This document shows positions 1-12,964 of a stretch of DNA of 64,000 nucleotides, piece by piece. Position 1 is the stretch's first letter; the number at the start of each line of letters is the position of its first letter. Position numbers and translations under genes: made by a program. A model generated the notes under the pieces. It had not been told where the DNA came from. It saw only the letters and a program-made list of their open reading frames with translations, and did no database searches. This DNA is from Bugula neritina (Eukaryota; Bryozoa; Gymnolaemata; Cheilostomatida; Bugulidae), in NCBI GenBank assembly GCA_964035545.1, contig OZ037767.1:8732207-8796206 (forward strand), read 5' to 3'.

Positions 1-899
1 GGCTTTCATGGGTTTGACTTCAGCATCCGGTAAGTAGTAATGAACAGAGAAAAAATTTCTGTTCCAAGGTTGCAGGGTTTGTATAGAATATAAATAGTAT
101 GAAAATAGAGCTCGTACTGTGTTTTTATAGATAGTATATAGATGCTAAATATATGTATACCTTGTTTGTATTGTATTGTATTTGTATTTAACTGTACTAA
201 AAGAGCTTTTGGTATAAAATATTTCAGCGGCAGCTTTATAACAAGTTGTAATTTTACTTGAGTAGTTGTAGATTAAAGAGTCATAAATATTAATTCTAAT
301 TCAGCTACAAGGTGCATGGTCACTCAAACGTCTGCTATATATTTCATTAGGCCTTTGTATATTCGATATTTATATTGCTTAAACTTTACTATGCGATTTA
401 CAAGCAAAGCTGTGTGAAATATTAAAAAAATTTTAAGTTTTAAATCCTAAAACTAAATTTGGTCACATTGATAATAAAATTTTATGGGATTAGTTTTCGA
501 AACACATACATACTTATATATTGTTTATTTACTGTACCCTTTTGTACTGTGGATATATGTTGTATCAATTAAAATTCTATTTAACAAGTTTATAATTGAA
601 CTCATTGTGTTTCAGACAGAGATTGTATGCTGCCCCCTCACCCTGGTACCAATGAACGATCTCCTACCATACAGTTCTATTATAACTCAACCTTACGTCA
701 ATGCTTGTCCTTTTTCTATTACGGGGGAGGAGGCAACAAGAATAGGTTTTGGTAAGTAGTGCCGCAGGGCTTTATTCAATGAACAACTGCAGTTGAAACT
801 TCGCAGAAACTTTACTAAATGTTTTAAATAACTCTTCTAGCTTCTTTATAACAGAATGCTCTCCCACATGTGCATGAAGTAATGTCATTGTTCAGCTAT

Positions 900-958
<59 letters not shown>

Positions 959-2831
959 AATAGCAGAATAAGAACATTACTTCATGCACATGTGATTTAA
1001 TTATCTTGATTAAACAAAATTATCTGAAAGTGAAACTAAAAAATAGGTAATTTTAGACTTGAGAATTTCAAAAGACTTGCAGGACAATTATTAAAAGTTT
1101 AAAGTATAGAATTGGAAAGAAGCTAGATATTTTAAAACTCATTTTGTGTTAAAGAATCCAAGTGATGGAGTTAGTAAGCTTTTGCTGAAGTAAAAGTTGC
1201 ATTTATCATAATTATTTGAAGGTCTCAAAATCGGTGCCTCAATGAGTGCGAATCTACTACAAATCTGTGTGCATTGGAAAAGAATGAAGGAACCGGTATT
1301 TATAGCCACGATAGATACTTCTTCAACACCAGAACTAAACTGTGCGAAAAGTTCCAATACCGGGGCTTTAACGGAAACGCCAACAAGTTCCTGTAAGTGC
1401 TTCAGTACTCATGTAAAACTGGCTAGCGACATCAGTACAAAATAATATTTCAAATACGCAATACAGCTTCTCTTGTTCTTACACATATAGCAAAATTTGA
1501 AATATTTTCGTACTTAAAATCAATGCGTCCAAATGAACAGGTTGATTCTTTTACATAAACTTGTGAAAACCAATGTAAATAATCTAATCCAGTTTTTTGA
1601 AGTTGATTTTTAAAAAATAATTAATATATAGTAGTTCATAATTGCATTTTAAATTTGCATAAAATGGAGTACTTTAAATAAAAATAAAAAGTCTTATCAA
1701 AATGTTCCTAAGAAACAAATACTTTTCTCGACGCCTTAAAATTAAATTATAACCTTTTTGAACAAGCACTGAGGATCCAGTGATTTTATTTAACTGACTA
1801 CGTTTTTATAGCTTTACTAAAACTTACCTTTAGTGCTTGGTGGTTTGATTGTCACTGCATAAAACTGAATTCTCTGAGAAGACAACTCTAGATAAAGAGG
1901 CTAGTCCGTAATTGTGACCCAGGCAGTCAGAAAAGCACTTTGTGACAAAATTCACATTTTTAGTTAAAGCTTGATTCTTATTTGCCTCTTTATACTGATT
2001 GATTTGCAGTTTAAATTTTCGAAATCGGACCACTATTGTAATAGTGGTCCGATTTCAAAAATTCAAACTGCAAATCAATCAGTATAAAGAGGCAAATAAG
2101 AATCAAGCTTTAACTAAAAATGTGAATTTTGTCACAAAGTGCTTTTCTGACTGCCTGGGTCACAATTATCATGCTGTACAATATTGAAAAATGTAATACT
2201 GTAAAGTGTAATTACTCAAGCTGGAAGTTGGTAATAATACCTTGAACAGTCAGAGTTGTCTACCTAATGATTGCTACTCAACTAGAGTTGTATTCCTTTT
2301 AATCTTTGCTTAAAGAGAGTTGTCTTCTTTGTGATATCTACTCAGCTAGAGTTGTCTCCTCTGTAATCACTAACAAATCTACTGCAGTCACCGCTTGTTG
2401 CTTCATGCTATCTCATCTTGTTTTTGTACAGAACTCTTCCCAAATGTATCTCAAGATGTCAGAACATTGTATACCAATCCTGCCACGTCCATCAAAAGGA
2501 CCCTGGACCTTGCATAAGTCACATTACAAGATATTATTATAATACAGAGACAGGGCTCTGCGAGGAGTTTGTTTATGGTGGATGCCACGGAAACGAGAAT
2601 AGGTTTGAGTAAGTGACAGGTGTCATCCCTTATTTTAAATTGTCATCACAGGCTAGTGGGAAATCAAAAGTTAAGCACATTATTTGCTGCAATAGTTGGT
2701 TACTATGGATTGTACCATCTGTACAAATAGAGTAGAATCATTGATAGTTGGTTTGATGAGTAGAGATTGAGATGTACTCTATGCGTTTGTATTGTAGGAC
2801 TCTCCGTGAATGTCAGGTAACATGCGAGTAG
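1..2831 (+). CDS. Multi-Kunitz-domain protease inhibitor-like gene, 3' end
   Basis: Exons read as 1-29 (partial), 616-751, 1222-1392, 2432-2608 and 2798-2831 (stop TAG 2829-2831). Each internal exon starts with the last two cysteines of one Kunitz domain (C-x3-C) and then encodes the first part of the next, ending just after the conserved GNxNxF; introns at 1393, 2609 and the final join are all phase 2. The last domain is canonical: CISHITRYYYN, YGGCHGNENRF, then ECQVTC. The domains in exons 616 and 1222 lack the second and fourth cysteines (N and G; G and F), and exon 1-29 also has F in place of the fourth. Exon 616-751 is about 41 nt shorter than its siblings and its start phase does not match exon 1-29, so it may be decayed or skipped. 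Kunitz domains are secreted serine protease inhibitors or channel-blocking modules; target unknown. The 5' end lies outside the window. Confidence 0.8.
865..994. repeat. (TA)n tract inside a hairpin-forming inverted repeat
   Basis: Arms at 865-884 and 975-994 are perfect 20-bp reverse complements (starting CACATGTGCATGAAG). Imperfect complementarity continues inward to an uninterrupted (TA)n run at about 902-955. It lies in an intron of the Kunitz gene. It looks like a small palindromic MITE whose core expanded as a dinucleotide repeat. Confidence 0.8.
1909..2169. mobile_element. 261-bp near-perfect palindrome (snap-back MITE)
   Basis: Two arms of about 128 bp meet at 2039 around ACCACTATTGTAATAGTGGT. 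They differ at only a few bases and there is almost no spacer. Outer ends read TAATTGTGACCC and GGGTCACAATTA, which fits an element starting ATTGTGACCC flanked by a TA dinucleotide duplication, as in Tc1/mariner-type MITEs. The open frames on both strands here are the same sequence read from each arm and are not genes. It sits in an intron of the Kunitz gene. Confidence 0.75.
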
Positions 2832-4688
2832 CTAGCAGTGTCCACTCTCTCTAGCTGCCTCTCTCCAGCTGCCTCTTTTCAGCTGCCTCTCTCTAGCTGC
2901 TACTGATGTTGCTGCTAATGATGGTGCACTGTTGCCACTGGCTACAATCCCAAATCTCTGGTGTCTTTAATTACTATATTTATGTAGATTTAGATCAACT
3001 AGAACATTCATACTCACATTTTATGTTGACAACGATACATACTTGTTTCTTAAAAACAAATTTGTATATTGAATATTGTAAAATATAATTATATTATAAT
3101 ATATAGTCCAAAATCATATACTTATATATGCCACTGGTGGAGACGTGTATAGCTTCTGTTGTAATTTGTACATTGTTTTTCTATGGTTTTATTAAATTAT
3201 TTTGTAATGAATTTGTTCCATTTATATATTATGCAGAATAATGTGAAATAAACTAGAATCATAATCAAAATAAAATGTGATACATTTAGATTCATTACTA
3301 CATGCTCTAAAATAGCATATACAAGTATCATCACAACATCCTGTTACTCAAAACATTGAAGACCCTTCAATATCTTAATTAAAATATATAAACTATTATG
3401 GATGAATATATTAGATAATTCTTACTAACCAGCAATTAGCTGTTTCTTAATAACTACAGCTCTACTAAAGCACTAAAAATACCGGCCCATTTTGAAAATA
3501 TATGGAAGAAACTATATTGCAGCAGAGGTACTGGTTTCATCCCAGATAGACGCTTCCCACTTATAGATGCTTCCCAGTTGGACATAATTTTTTGTTTTGG
3601 CTCTGGATATAATATAGTAATATACCTATATATACATATATAACTATTGTATTGATTGCTAAACATGAAATAATAGTTGATATAAATTATCTGGAACAAT
3701 ATTCCAACTTTCACAAATTTGTGTCGGCTAACAAACAGTAATAAATTAATAATACACATTATCATTAATAAATACTTCTTACTGAAATATTATTTTTTCA
3801 AACAACAAGAAGTAGTATAGAAAATGCAAAATTAATAAGTTAATGCAGATCAAAGGAATTTACGTACTAAATAGCAAAAAATTGATCCAAATTTATTTGA
3901 ATATACATATATTTCAATAATATTCCTATAAATTGGGAGTATATAATATACATAATTACATTGTACTAAAATAAATAACTAAAAGCATCTAACTGGGAGG
4001 CGTCTATCTAGGATGGCACCAACCTTTACAGCCCTTTATTGTCAGATTGCTTATATATATTACGGCAGAAAAACACATTTAGATTGAAGAAATGACCAGA
4101 GTTATATCCCAGATTGCTCACTTTCCTCTATAATGCATTAGAGTATTGTAGGAATATTAATTATAAAAGAGAACATGAGTGCATTAGCATAGCAAGAACG
4201 TTATTCTAAAAGTTAAGCTGATGAGACAATGCTTTTATTTTTAAACAGCATTACATGAAAGTAAAATTTTCTTTAAATCAAAAGAGACTAAAAGTTTAAA
4301 TAGTTTAGATCAAGGAAAAGTTCAACTGTACTAATTTGAGCTCCGTTTTAAAATATAGTGGATCTGCTGTGAATCTGCTTTGATCTCAGCTCAAAGTTCC
4401 CAATTGTTGTTTCCTCTCCCTATTATTTCTACCCAGAATAGTTAACTTTTGTGTTGTCAAAGCCTAATAAAATAGCTAAAGGATTAGCAGGAAAATTGGC
4501 CAGCAATTAAGATAATTATGGGGTCTCTACAGGTGTATAAGTGACAAGAGTCCAGGGGTTGGGGGCAGTAGTGGATTGTCACTCCTAGCACTAAGTCTTT
4601 AACAAAAAATACCTACGTTATTTATTACCAGTGTTGGAGATCTAATAAGCAGAGGTACATATCTACAGAAGTTTGAATAATATCACTA
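2832..4688. other. Intergenic; low-complexity array and start of tandem duplication
   Basis: From about 2843 to 2905 there are four imperfect copies of a ~16-bp unit of the type CTGCCTCTCTCTAGCTG. From about 3590 the sequence matches 6490 onward, marking the left copy of a tandem duplication. No convincing coding region was seen. Confidence 0.6.
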
Positions 4689-5867
4689 ATGATGTCGCAA
4701 AGACCTAGAGTAAGTATACAATTGTAATACTATATGCATACAAAGTAAAATGAACTGTTATAAGTAAAATAAGCTGTTATTTAAGAGAAATGAGTCAATA
4801 TAATATACCCTAACATTATATGTTGCCATTGATCTTAATATGGCATAATTTTTACTTAATTTATGCATTTTAAAACTAAAATCTAGAAGAATCTTGTTCT
4901 GATGTAGAAATAAATTGTTAAAATAGTCTGCCAAATTATTTACTTTAATACTAAATTAAACTATCACCAGAGATAAAATCTTTCAATTTTAAAATTTATT
5001 AAATTTTCTTTCATTAAAATAGTTTGAAATTTATTTGTAATTATAAATTATCAGTATCTCTTGTAAATCAACTATTTTGTTCTTTCATTTGCAGATAGGA
5101 AAAATCGTGATTCCTGTCACAGCTGAAGATATAGAAGAAGGAAAGAAACGTACTCAGAACCAGGTAAATATAATCAATATTATATTATATTATTGTTAAT
5201 ATATTATGTTATGTTATATGCTGTATTACTGTTTATTATATATTCTATGCATGCTTGTAAAGGATAGAAACAAATGCTTAAAAATATAATATATTTTCAA
5301 AATGGGATGTTGCATAATTGTTTACTATTGCTGGGATAGTGGCTCAGTTTTATCATTGGAATGTTTATTAAAAATAAACATAATGGTTTAAATAATTTTG
5401 TATAATTAGTTTAGTGAAAATAGCAACTCTATATTATATCACTAAGAAGCCAAATTTACTTTTAACTGCAATTAAACAGTTTCAAATGTGACTTAACAGC
5501 AAGTGAAGGAGTCTTCAGCTACTATACTACCTGGCGTGTTGTAATTCCTTAACGAAAGAAATTAATTTGTTTCGAATTTGAATTGTTCATAAATTACTGA
5601 CCATACATTCTGTAGAAGTTAAAAAGCTGACAAAACTAAAACCTTCAGCCTGCAATTCTATCTATTAATACACTGTCAACAAATTAATTTTTATTTTAGG
5701 GGCCATCAGATGCTTTGCGCTACCAGGCAAAAACTCAGCAAGGATGTCAAGGTCATATGGTGAAGCCCAGCCCTTCTTACTGGTTTCCTGAAGGCCGTAA
5801 AAGATGTCATGAAGAATGGAATCGTCAGTTTGCAGAAAAGAAGAGAAAAACTGATAGCTCTCAATAG
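4689..5867 (+). CDS. Small basic protein of unknown function, copy A (85 aa)
   Basis: Three coding exons: 4689-4709, 5095-5163 and 5700-5867, all phase 0 with GT-AG borders; an AATAAA signal is at 5899-5904. Exon 1 encodes MMSQRPR, exon 2 a segment around IPVTAEDIEEG, and exon 3 a Cys/Trp-containing segment (QGCQGHMV, SYWFPEGRKRCHEEW) ending in a lysine/arginine cluster EKKRKTDSS that resembles a nuclear localisation signal. I do not recognise the family. The gene is credible because the copy at 7580 preserves reading frame, splice sites and almost all codons while the introns have diverged. No signal peptide or membrane segment is visible. Confidence 0.72.
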
Positions 5868-7579
5868 GATAGTGTGGACATGCATCTCATCTCTAAGCAA
5901 TAAAATAAGCTTATAATTAGTACCTTATAACTTTTATTTAATGTTTATAATATTATAACATAATATACCTTTTAATTAAATTATTGAAACTTTCTCACTT
6001 ATTTTACAGTTATTTTTAGCTTTCTCTCAATTTAGTAATTTTCTTTGCTGAAAATAAATAAAAATTTGTATGTCAATTTTAGACTTGAACGTAGCTGCTA
6101 AATTTTTTTACGTAAAAATATTCCTAGAGGTAAAGTTTGCACTTGCATTTTCCATCTTTGTATTAAACCTTACATTTGTACCAATAAAGCATGAATAAAC
6201 AACGCTTATAAGCTGCTCGATTTGAAGCTAGTTAGGTAAATAATGACAATGATTTTGGCTTTCAACATTTCACTTTCAACATTTAACCTTTAATTTTCTG
6301 GCTTTATGTCGAACAATTCACAATTGATTAGCTAATTTTACACTTAGATGTTAGGGTTGGATTATTATGATAGAAAATCCCAGGCACCATATTGGGGGTT
6401 CACCTAGTGCAGTGGTTTGGGAGGAGAGTGACCAGAGTTGGGTGTTTGTGTATGAAATACCTGGGTTTCATACCAGTGAGATCTACGCTAATTTTTATTT
6501 TGGTACCATTGTATTATATAGTAATATACCTATACATACCTATATAAATGTTGTATTGATTGCTAAATAGCTAATTATATGTTAATGGCAAATATAAGTT
6601 ATCTGAAATAATATATCAATTTTCGAAAACTTGCGTGGGACAAAAAATAAAGCAATACATTAATAATAGACGTTATCTTTATTAGCAAAATATCTTTTCA
6701 AGCAACAGGAAGTATAAAAAATGCAAAATTAATGAGGTAATGCAGATTAAAGGAATTTTTTGAAATAACAAGTACTAAATAACAAGCAATGGACCCAAAT
6801 CTATTTAAATACCAATATATTTCAATAATGTTCAAATAAATTACACATACCATATATATTGTACCAAAATAAATAAGTTTAGTCTAATGACTGACTGGAA
6901 ATCCTCCATCTGTGGTGGCACAGCTAAGACAAATTCTATGAGCCACTGGCTAAACCAAATACCGCCATGAGAAATGACTCGCTGGTTATTGAAAAGCATC
7001 CTCACTTAAGGTTTGTTAGGTATGCCTGAAATATCACAATTTTAAGCATGCATTGGCTTAGTATTTAAAACTCAATTAAAAATTATACTCTTAATGAGTA
7101 TTGAAATAGTTAATTGATGTGTGCTGCTAAGAACTAGGCTAATGTTTTTATCTCTCACATGCATATCATGAAAAAAGAATTTCCATAAATTGAAGATACA
7201 AAACTCAGAGCTTAAAATAGTTTAGAACTCTGTACTAATTTGAACTCTGCTTTAAAATATTGCTTACACTCTTTGATCTCACCTCAAAGTTCCCAATTGT
7301 TGTTTCCTTTCCCTATTATTTCTACCCAAAATAGTTAACTCTTGTGTTGTCAAAACTTATTAAAATAGCTAAAGGATTAGCTGAAAATTGACCAGCAATT
7401 AAGATAATTATGGGGTCTCCACATGTGTATAAGTGGCAAGAGTCCAAGGGGTTGGGGGCAGTAGTGGATTGTCACTCCTAGCAATCAGTCTGGCACTAGG
7501 AAATATCTACACTACTTGTTACCAGCATTCCATGTCTAGTACACAGGAGTACATATCTACAGAATTTTAAACATCATTA
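5868..7579. other. Spacer between duplicated small genes
   Basis: Contains the 3' UTR of copy A and, from about 6490, the second copy of the duplicated unit (compare 3590-4688). The ~300 bp upstream of both start codons are especially similar (4381-4688 and 7261-7579), including a shared GGGTTGGGGGCAGTAGTGG, probably the shared promoter and 5' UTR. No other gene seen. Confidence 0.55.
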
Positions 7580-9388
7580 ATGATGGCACAAAGACCAAGA
7601 GTAAGTATACAACTGTAATACTATGCTTACAAAGTAATACAAACTGTTTTCTAAGGCAAATGAGTTGATAATATACATCAACATTATGTGTTGCTTCAAG
7701 CCATTGATCTTAGTATGGCAGAGTTTTTACTTAATTTATGCATTTTAAAATTAAAATCTAGAATAATCTAGTTTTGATGTAAAAATAAATTATTAAAATT
7801 TTCCTACAAACAATTGACTTTACTACTAAATGAAATGATCTTAAGAAATAAAATCTTTTAATTTTAAAATTTTATTAAGTTTTCTTTCATAAAAATAGTT
7901 TGAAATGTATTTATAACTAAAAAGTATTGGTATGTCTTGTAAATCAACTATTTTATTCCTTCATTTGCAGGTAGGAAAAATCGTGATTCCTGTCACAGCT
8001 GAGGATATAGAAGAAGGGGAAAGACGTACTCAGAACCAGGTGAATATGATAAATATTATATTATATTATTGTTAATATATTATGTTATGTTATATATATG
8101 CTATTACTATTTATTGTATATTCTATACATTGTGAAGGATGGAAACAAATGCTGAAAATATATATTATCAACATTAAATTTAAAAGCTAAACATCTTCAT
8201 AATCATAATATTCCATTTTGTAAAATAAACTGTTCAGTTCAACTTGCACCAAACTGAATTCTCTATTAAACACAATATACTGCAATTACATGTTGTAAAT
8301 TAATTTTTATTTTAGAAGCCATCAGGTGTTTTGTGCTACCAGGCTAAAACTCGACAAGGATGTCAAGGTCATATCGTGCAGCTCAATCCCAGTTCCTGGC
8401 TTTTTAGAGTAAGTACAACTGTAATAATATTATGCATACAAAGTAAATTAAACTGCTTTTGAATGAGTCAATAATAAATAATGAAGTAATTTATTTTCAA
8501 GCCATTTTACTTGTAATTTTATAGCAGACTATTTTTACATGGTGAAGTATTTCAAAAAATGAATAAATTTTTTTGTTAATGAAAAGAATTATTGAAAAAT
8601 CTTCTGAGCTTTTGACTTTAACACTGAAAGTAGAGCAGAGTGAAGCTAGCACCAAAGATATAATTGATTAAAATAGTTTTTTTATAACTATAGAGTATAA
8701 ACTACCCAAAGTATGCCTTATCAAACAATTGTGTTATATACATCCATTTGCAGACAATTATAGTACATCTCTCAGCTGAAGACCTGGATATAGAAGGAAG
8801 AAGGCGAACCTACAGCCTGGTAAATATAAATAGCATATTACTATTATATTAAATATCACATTACCATTTATTATAAATGAAAGATATAGGGGCAATTGCT
8901 TAGAAAATACGAAACTAAATATATGTAATGACTAGGTATATTAATAGCATTAAATTTGATGTCTACAAATTTCTGTTATTAGAAAAGCTTGTATTTTTAG
9001 TCAAATGTTGAAATTTTATTCAGGAGGAGCGGCTGAGTTAATTGTAAAGTAGACTGAGAATAATATTTTTCAAGGAGCAATAGTAGAATACCAAACTAGC
9101 TGCTTATCCGATGTCATATAATTGTTTACTATTACTGCAGTAGAGGTGCGGTCTAACCGTTGAGAAGTTTACTAAACATAATTTCTTACAAGTTTTATTA
9201 CAATAAATTCATTTTTATTTTAGAGGCCATCTGATATTTTACGCTACCAGGCTGCAACTCAGCAAGGATGTCAAGGTCATATGGTGCTGCCCAGCCCTTC
9301 TTACTGGTTCCCTGAAGGCCGCAAAAGATGTCACGAAGAATGGAACCGTCAGCTCCCAGAAAAGAAGAGAAAAACTGATAGCTCTTAA
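7580..9388 (+). CDS. Small basic protein of unknown function, copy B with internal duplication (137 aa)
   Basis: Five coding exons: 7580-7600, 7971-8039, 8316-8408, 8754-8819 and 9224-9388 (TAA at 9386-9388), all phase 0, with an AATAAA signal at 9423-9428. Exons 1-2 match copy A. Exon 3 is a diverged version of copy A's last exon that is cut short by a splice donor; exons 4 and 5 then repeat the exon 2 plus exon 3 unit. The protein is therefore a two-repeat version of copy A (each repeat has AED followed by GCQGHxV). The last exon is nearly identical to copy A, including the WFPEGRKRCHEEWNRQ stretch and basic tail. Function unknown. Retained frames in both copies argue for selection. Confidence 0.72.
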
Positions 9389-10234
9389 TAGGATAGTGTG
9401 GACATGCGTCTCATCTCTAAGCAATAAAATAAGCTTATAATTAGTGCTTTATAACTTGCATTTATTGTTTATAATAATATAAAACATAAATATTTTTTAA
9501 TTTAAATTTAGTAATAATTTTTCACTCTTTTATGCATCTATTTTTAGCTGTGCTTAAAGTTTAGCAATTCTCTTTGCTAAAAATATATGAATATATAAAG
9601 CCAACTCAGCACCACCTTCCTGTCAATTTTAGACTTAAACATATAGCAGCTAAGTTGTAACCAGCTTGCTTTGTTAGCAACTTAAGGTGCTGATAAACAG
9701 TTGAAATACATATATAAAAGTGTAAGGTGAATGCTTTCGTAATATCTTTATTGCTGGCCAACAATGGTTTAGATTTGTTGCTCATTTAACTGCCAGCACT
9801 TTTTGTCACCTGACAGCCACAACCACTATATACAGTTTAACTTCAAATTCCCTCACTGGCCTTTACAAAAGACAACCATATTTATCAAAATTGAGAGTTT
9901 TAAGGGTCCTGATTAATCTTTAACAACTTGAGACTTTTCTGTGCACGCGAACTTGTAGAACAATTAAGAGTTGTCTTCTCCTAGTTTTTGCCTAAATCAG
10001 TTAAATATCTTTAAGGAGTTATTAAACTTAATGATTTTAAATATTGTAAATAATTTTACAAAAAAGTAATGCTAAGCATGAGCAGGTTAATCTGGACTCT
10101 AGAGGATAATTTATATTTGTAAAATTGAGCTCTACCAACAAGTTTAAATTGAACTGTATATTATATAAGCATTATTGCTTTTAAAACAATGCTGTTGGTT
10201 AAGATGCATAATCTTTATACTACTTTAATGATGA

Positions 10235-10610
10235 TTTTTTGAGTTAATTGTAAAGTAGACTGAAAATACTGTTATTCAAGCAGCAATATTAGAATGCCAG
10301 ACTATAATAGTTGCTTATCCGATGTCATATAATTGTTTATTATTACTGCAGTGGTAGTGCAGTCTAACTGTTGAGAAGTTTACTAAACATAATTTCTTGC
10401 AACTTTTATTACATAAATTTATTTTTATTTTAGAGGCCATAATTTTGTATTCATTGTTTATAATATTATGACACATAATACCTATATCTTTTATTTAAAT
10501 TTGATAATTTTTTATCACTTCTTTTAAGGTTATTTTTAGCAGTCTCTGATTTGCTTGTCAATTTTAGACTTCGAAGTAGCTGCTAAATTTATATGTAAAA
10601 ATCAATCATA
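10235..10610 (+). pseudogene. Third, gutted copy of the small basic-protein gene
   Basis: 10235-10438 matches the last intron of copy B (9033-9230), including its branch/acceptor region and the first seven exon bases AGGCCAT. The sequence then jumps directly to 3' UTR-like sequence similar to that after copy A (5930-6030). Virtually all of the last exon is gone and no coding potential remains. Confidence 0.7.
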
Positions 10611-11269
10611 AAAATATTCCAAGAAAACATATATATTGTTATCTATTATTATTACTCATTATCATTGTTTATTTGTTTTACAGTTGTTGGAAGTTGTCTT
10701 CCTTCAATTTGGTTAGCTGCAAATAAACATACACGAGCCTTATCAATCATTTTTTAGCATTTTTGAAGCCTTTCATGGAGAATTGTCAAAATTCATAAAA
10801 TATATATACACCTTCAGTCTGAGTATACGCTGCAACACAAATTATTAAATCATTATGTACTTAAAACACAATGTATTTAATTATAATAAAAAGAATTTAG
10901 GCACTACCTACCATGTTTGCATGGCTTAGTTTATTACTTCTTAGTTCAAGCTATTCTCAGCATTGTAATCACTGTACTGGCCGTGTTCTATCAGTACTAT
11001 ATTCTCAAATGTGACCATAGTCATTATTTTTTGCAAAAGATCTGTAATCTTTTTAAATTTTATACTGCAAACATTAAGCTTAATTTGAACAATTGCATAC
11101 ATTAATTTTACCTACTATAATTAGCTTAATGCTTTGGTTTCTATCAACAAAGAATTTCTTTATTAGTATTGATATTTAATAAAAGGTTCTCTATTACTAA
11201 GCGCTTAGTGTTGGCTTCCAAGAAAACTGCGTTATCTAAAACGAAACTGCGCTATTTAAACTGATCTGA

Positions 11270-11975
11270 GTTATTTAATGGTTATTTTGACTGCGTGTAC
11301 GTTATTTTCTTGAACTTTAATGTTGGAGTTATCAAGTCTCATATGCGAAATGATCATGGATTATTTCACTATTTTAAATGACTTAAAATTATATGAAAGT
11401 TTTGTCTTTTATTGTGATGTTTGGTTTTCAATTAAACTAAGAAGTTCATTTATTTTCCAAAATGCATTCTTTACTGAAAGCTATACCACTGCCATAGCTG
11501 TACATATAATAAATCTATGTGAACTCTTTAAAAGATAACTCCACACTACAATAATTTTATTTATTTGAAGTTAGACCAACCTAAACTTTGTTAAATTATT
11601 ACTGTTGCACTATTAATTCATGCAACTGCTTAACAGAAAGCGATTTCAAACTATTTGTTGTTTCACAAGCTTGACTAAAAAACCATTTAGCATAAGTTTA
11701 AACTTTCAGTATTTTGGTAACTTGAAACTCATTTTCACTACTCTAAATCAATAAATTGCGTTTAAATAATGCATGCAATAACAAAACATTACATAATGTA
11801 TTATGCTGGAAAATATTAAATAAGTCTTCCAACAGAGCCCATTCTCAAAATATATTCCGCAACTATGCACAATATTATATTAAGCTGTTGACTGTATAAT
11901 GAAAACTTTATTTAGTGGTGGTGTTAAAAATAAAAAACAATCCAAAATAGTGTTTACCAGATAAAGTTTTTTATT
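11270..11975 (+). repeat. Dispersed repeat, copy 1
   Basis: Shares many collinear blocks with 16790-17175, for example CAGTATTTTGGTAACTTG, CTAAATCAATAAATTG, CAACTATGCACAATAT and TTTATTTAGTGGTG. Copy 1 is longer because of indels. No coding capacity recognised and no terminal repeats found; probably an old non-autonomous element or segmental duplicate. Confidence 0.55.
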
Positions 11976-12964
11976 TTTGTACGGCTTGACTGATAAAGCT
12001 TGCAGTTTGAAAATTGTTGATAGGCACAGTGTACTATTTCTTATAATGATACTACCACTTTAGTAGATAAAGCGCAACTTCTTAATAGGTATTTTAATGA
12101 CAAAAATATTATTATGCAAAATTAGACACGCTTAAATATCGAATAACTACTTGATTGTCTTTGAACCAGTTGATAGAATTTCTACTTGAATAAATTTAAA
12201 AGTTTAGGAGTGTCAATAAAAATATACATAATATAAAATCATATAATATATACTTGCTTGAATTATATTGCTAAATCAATGCATTTAAAATTACTATCGA
12301 CTGCTGGTTTCTCTTGAATGAAGGATTGTATAATTTCTTGGATGAAAAGTCTAGTAACTCAGTTTTTATTTGCGCTGTTTCACTCAGTTATCAAATGTTT
12401 CTAATTCATAGCTAAAAATTCAGACAGAGTTGAAAGGTCGCATGATATTTATTAGAGGCATCAGCTTAATTTGAACAAACTCAAATGTGTTAGTAGTATA
12501 GACTGCACAAATTAATTGATGACATTGATAAGTTAAACAGCTATAAAGGTGTTATATGTAATGTAAACAACAAGCATGAATTCAGTAATTTATTTATAAG
12601 TTACAGTCCAGCTTCTCAACAATCAGCAAAACAGCAAACAAAATGTTAACCGTACTACATGTATATAGGACAAGCACAATCTTTTATACACTAAATGATT
12701 ATATGATACGAATTTAGGCAAAACTTCATAATCAATCAATAAAATATTGATCTATACTGTTAATCATTAAAAATTAACAACGTTAAATAACATTTAGCAA
12801 TAGTCCTACGACAGCTTTTATTGACAAAACTAGTTGAACTATAGCATTTTGTTGCCTTTACTATAAAAGCAGAACTTAATATTTACAAATATATTCATCA
12901 CAAAAGTAAACTACACAAAAAAGAAATTTAAATTTTGTTTTGCATTATTAAGTAGCAAATTCAA

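Larger units (their letters stand above)
9389..12964. other. Intergenic with a gutted third gene copy and a dispersed repeat
   Basis: Beyond the third-copy remnant (10235-10610), this stretch holds one member of a dispersed repeat (about 11270-11975; partner near 16790-17175). Short open frames at 10917-11105 and 11320-11538 have no recognisable content. Otherwise I see only AT-rich sequence. Confidence 0.5.

Noticed and set aside
5706-5900. Minus-strand frames opposite the last exons of the small basic genes (also 9239-9424)
   Set aside because: Antisense shadows of conserved exons; similarity between the two simply reflects the duplication.
10917-11538. Two 60-70 aa frames between the duplicated genes and the GPCR
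   Set aside because: AT-rich composition, no motifs; the second lies in a dispersed repeat.
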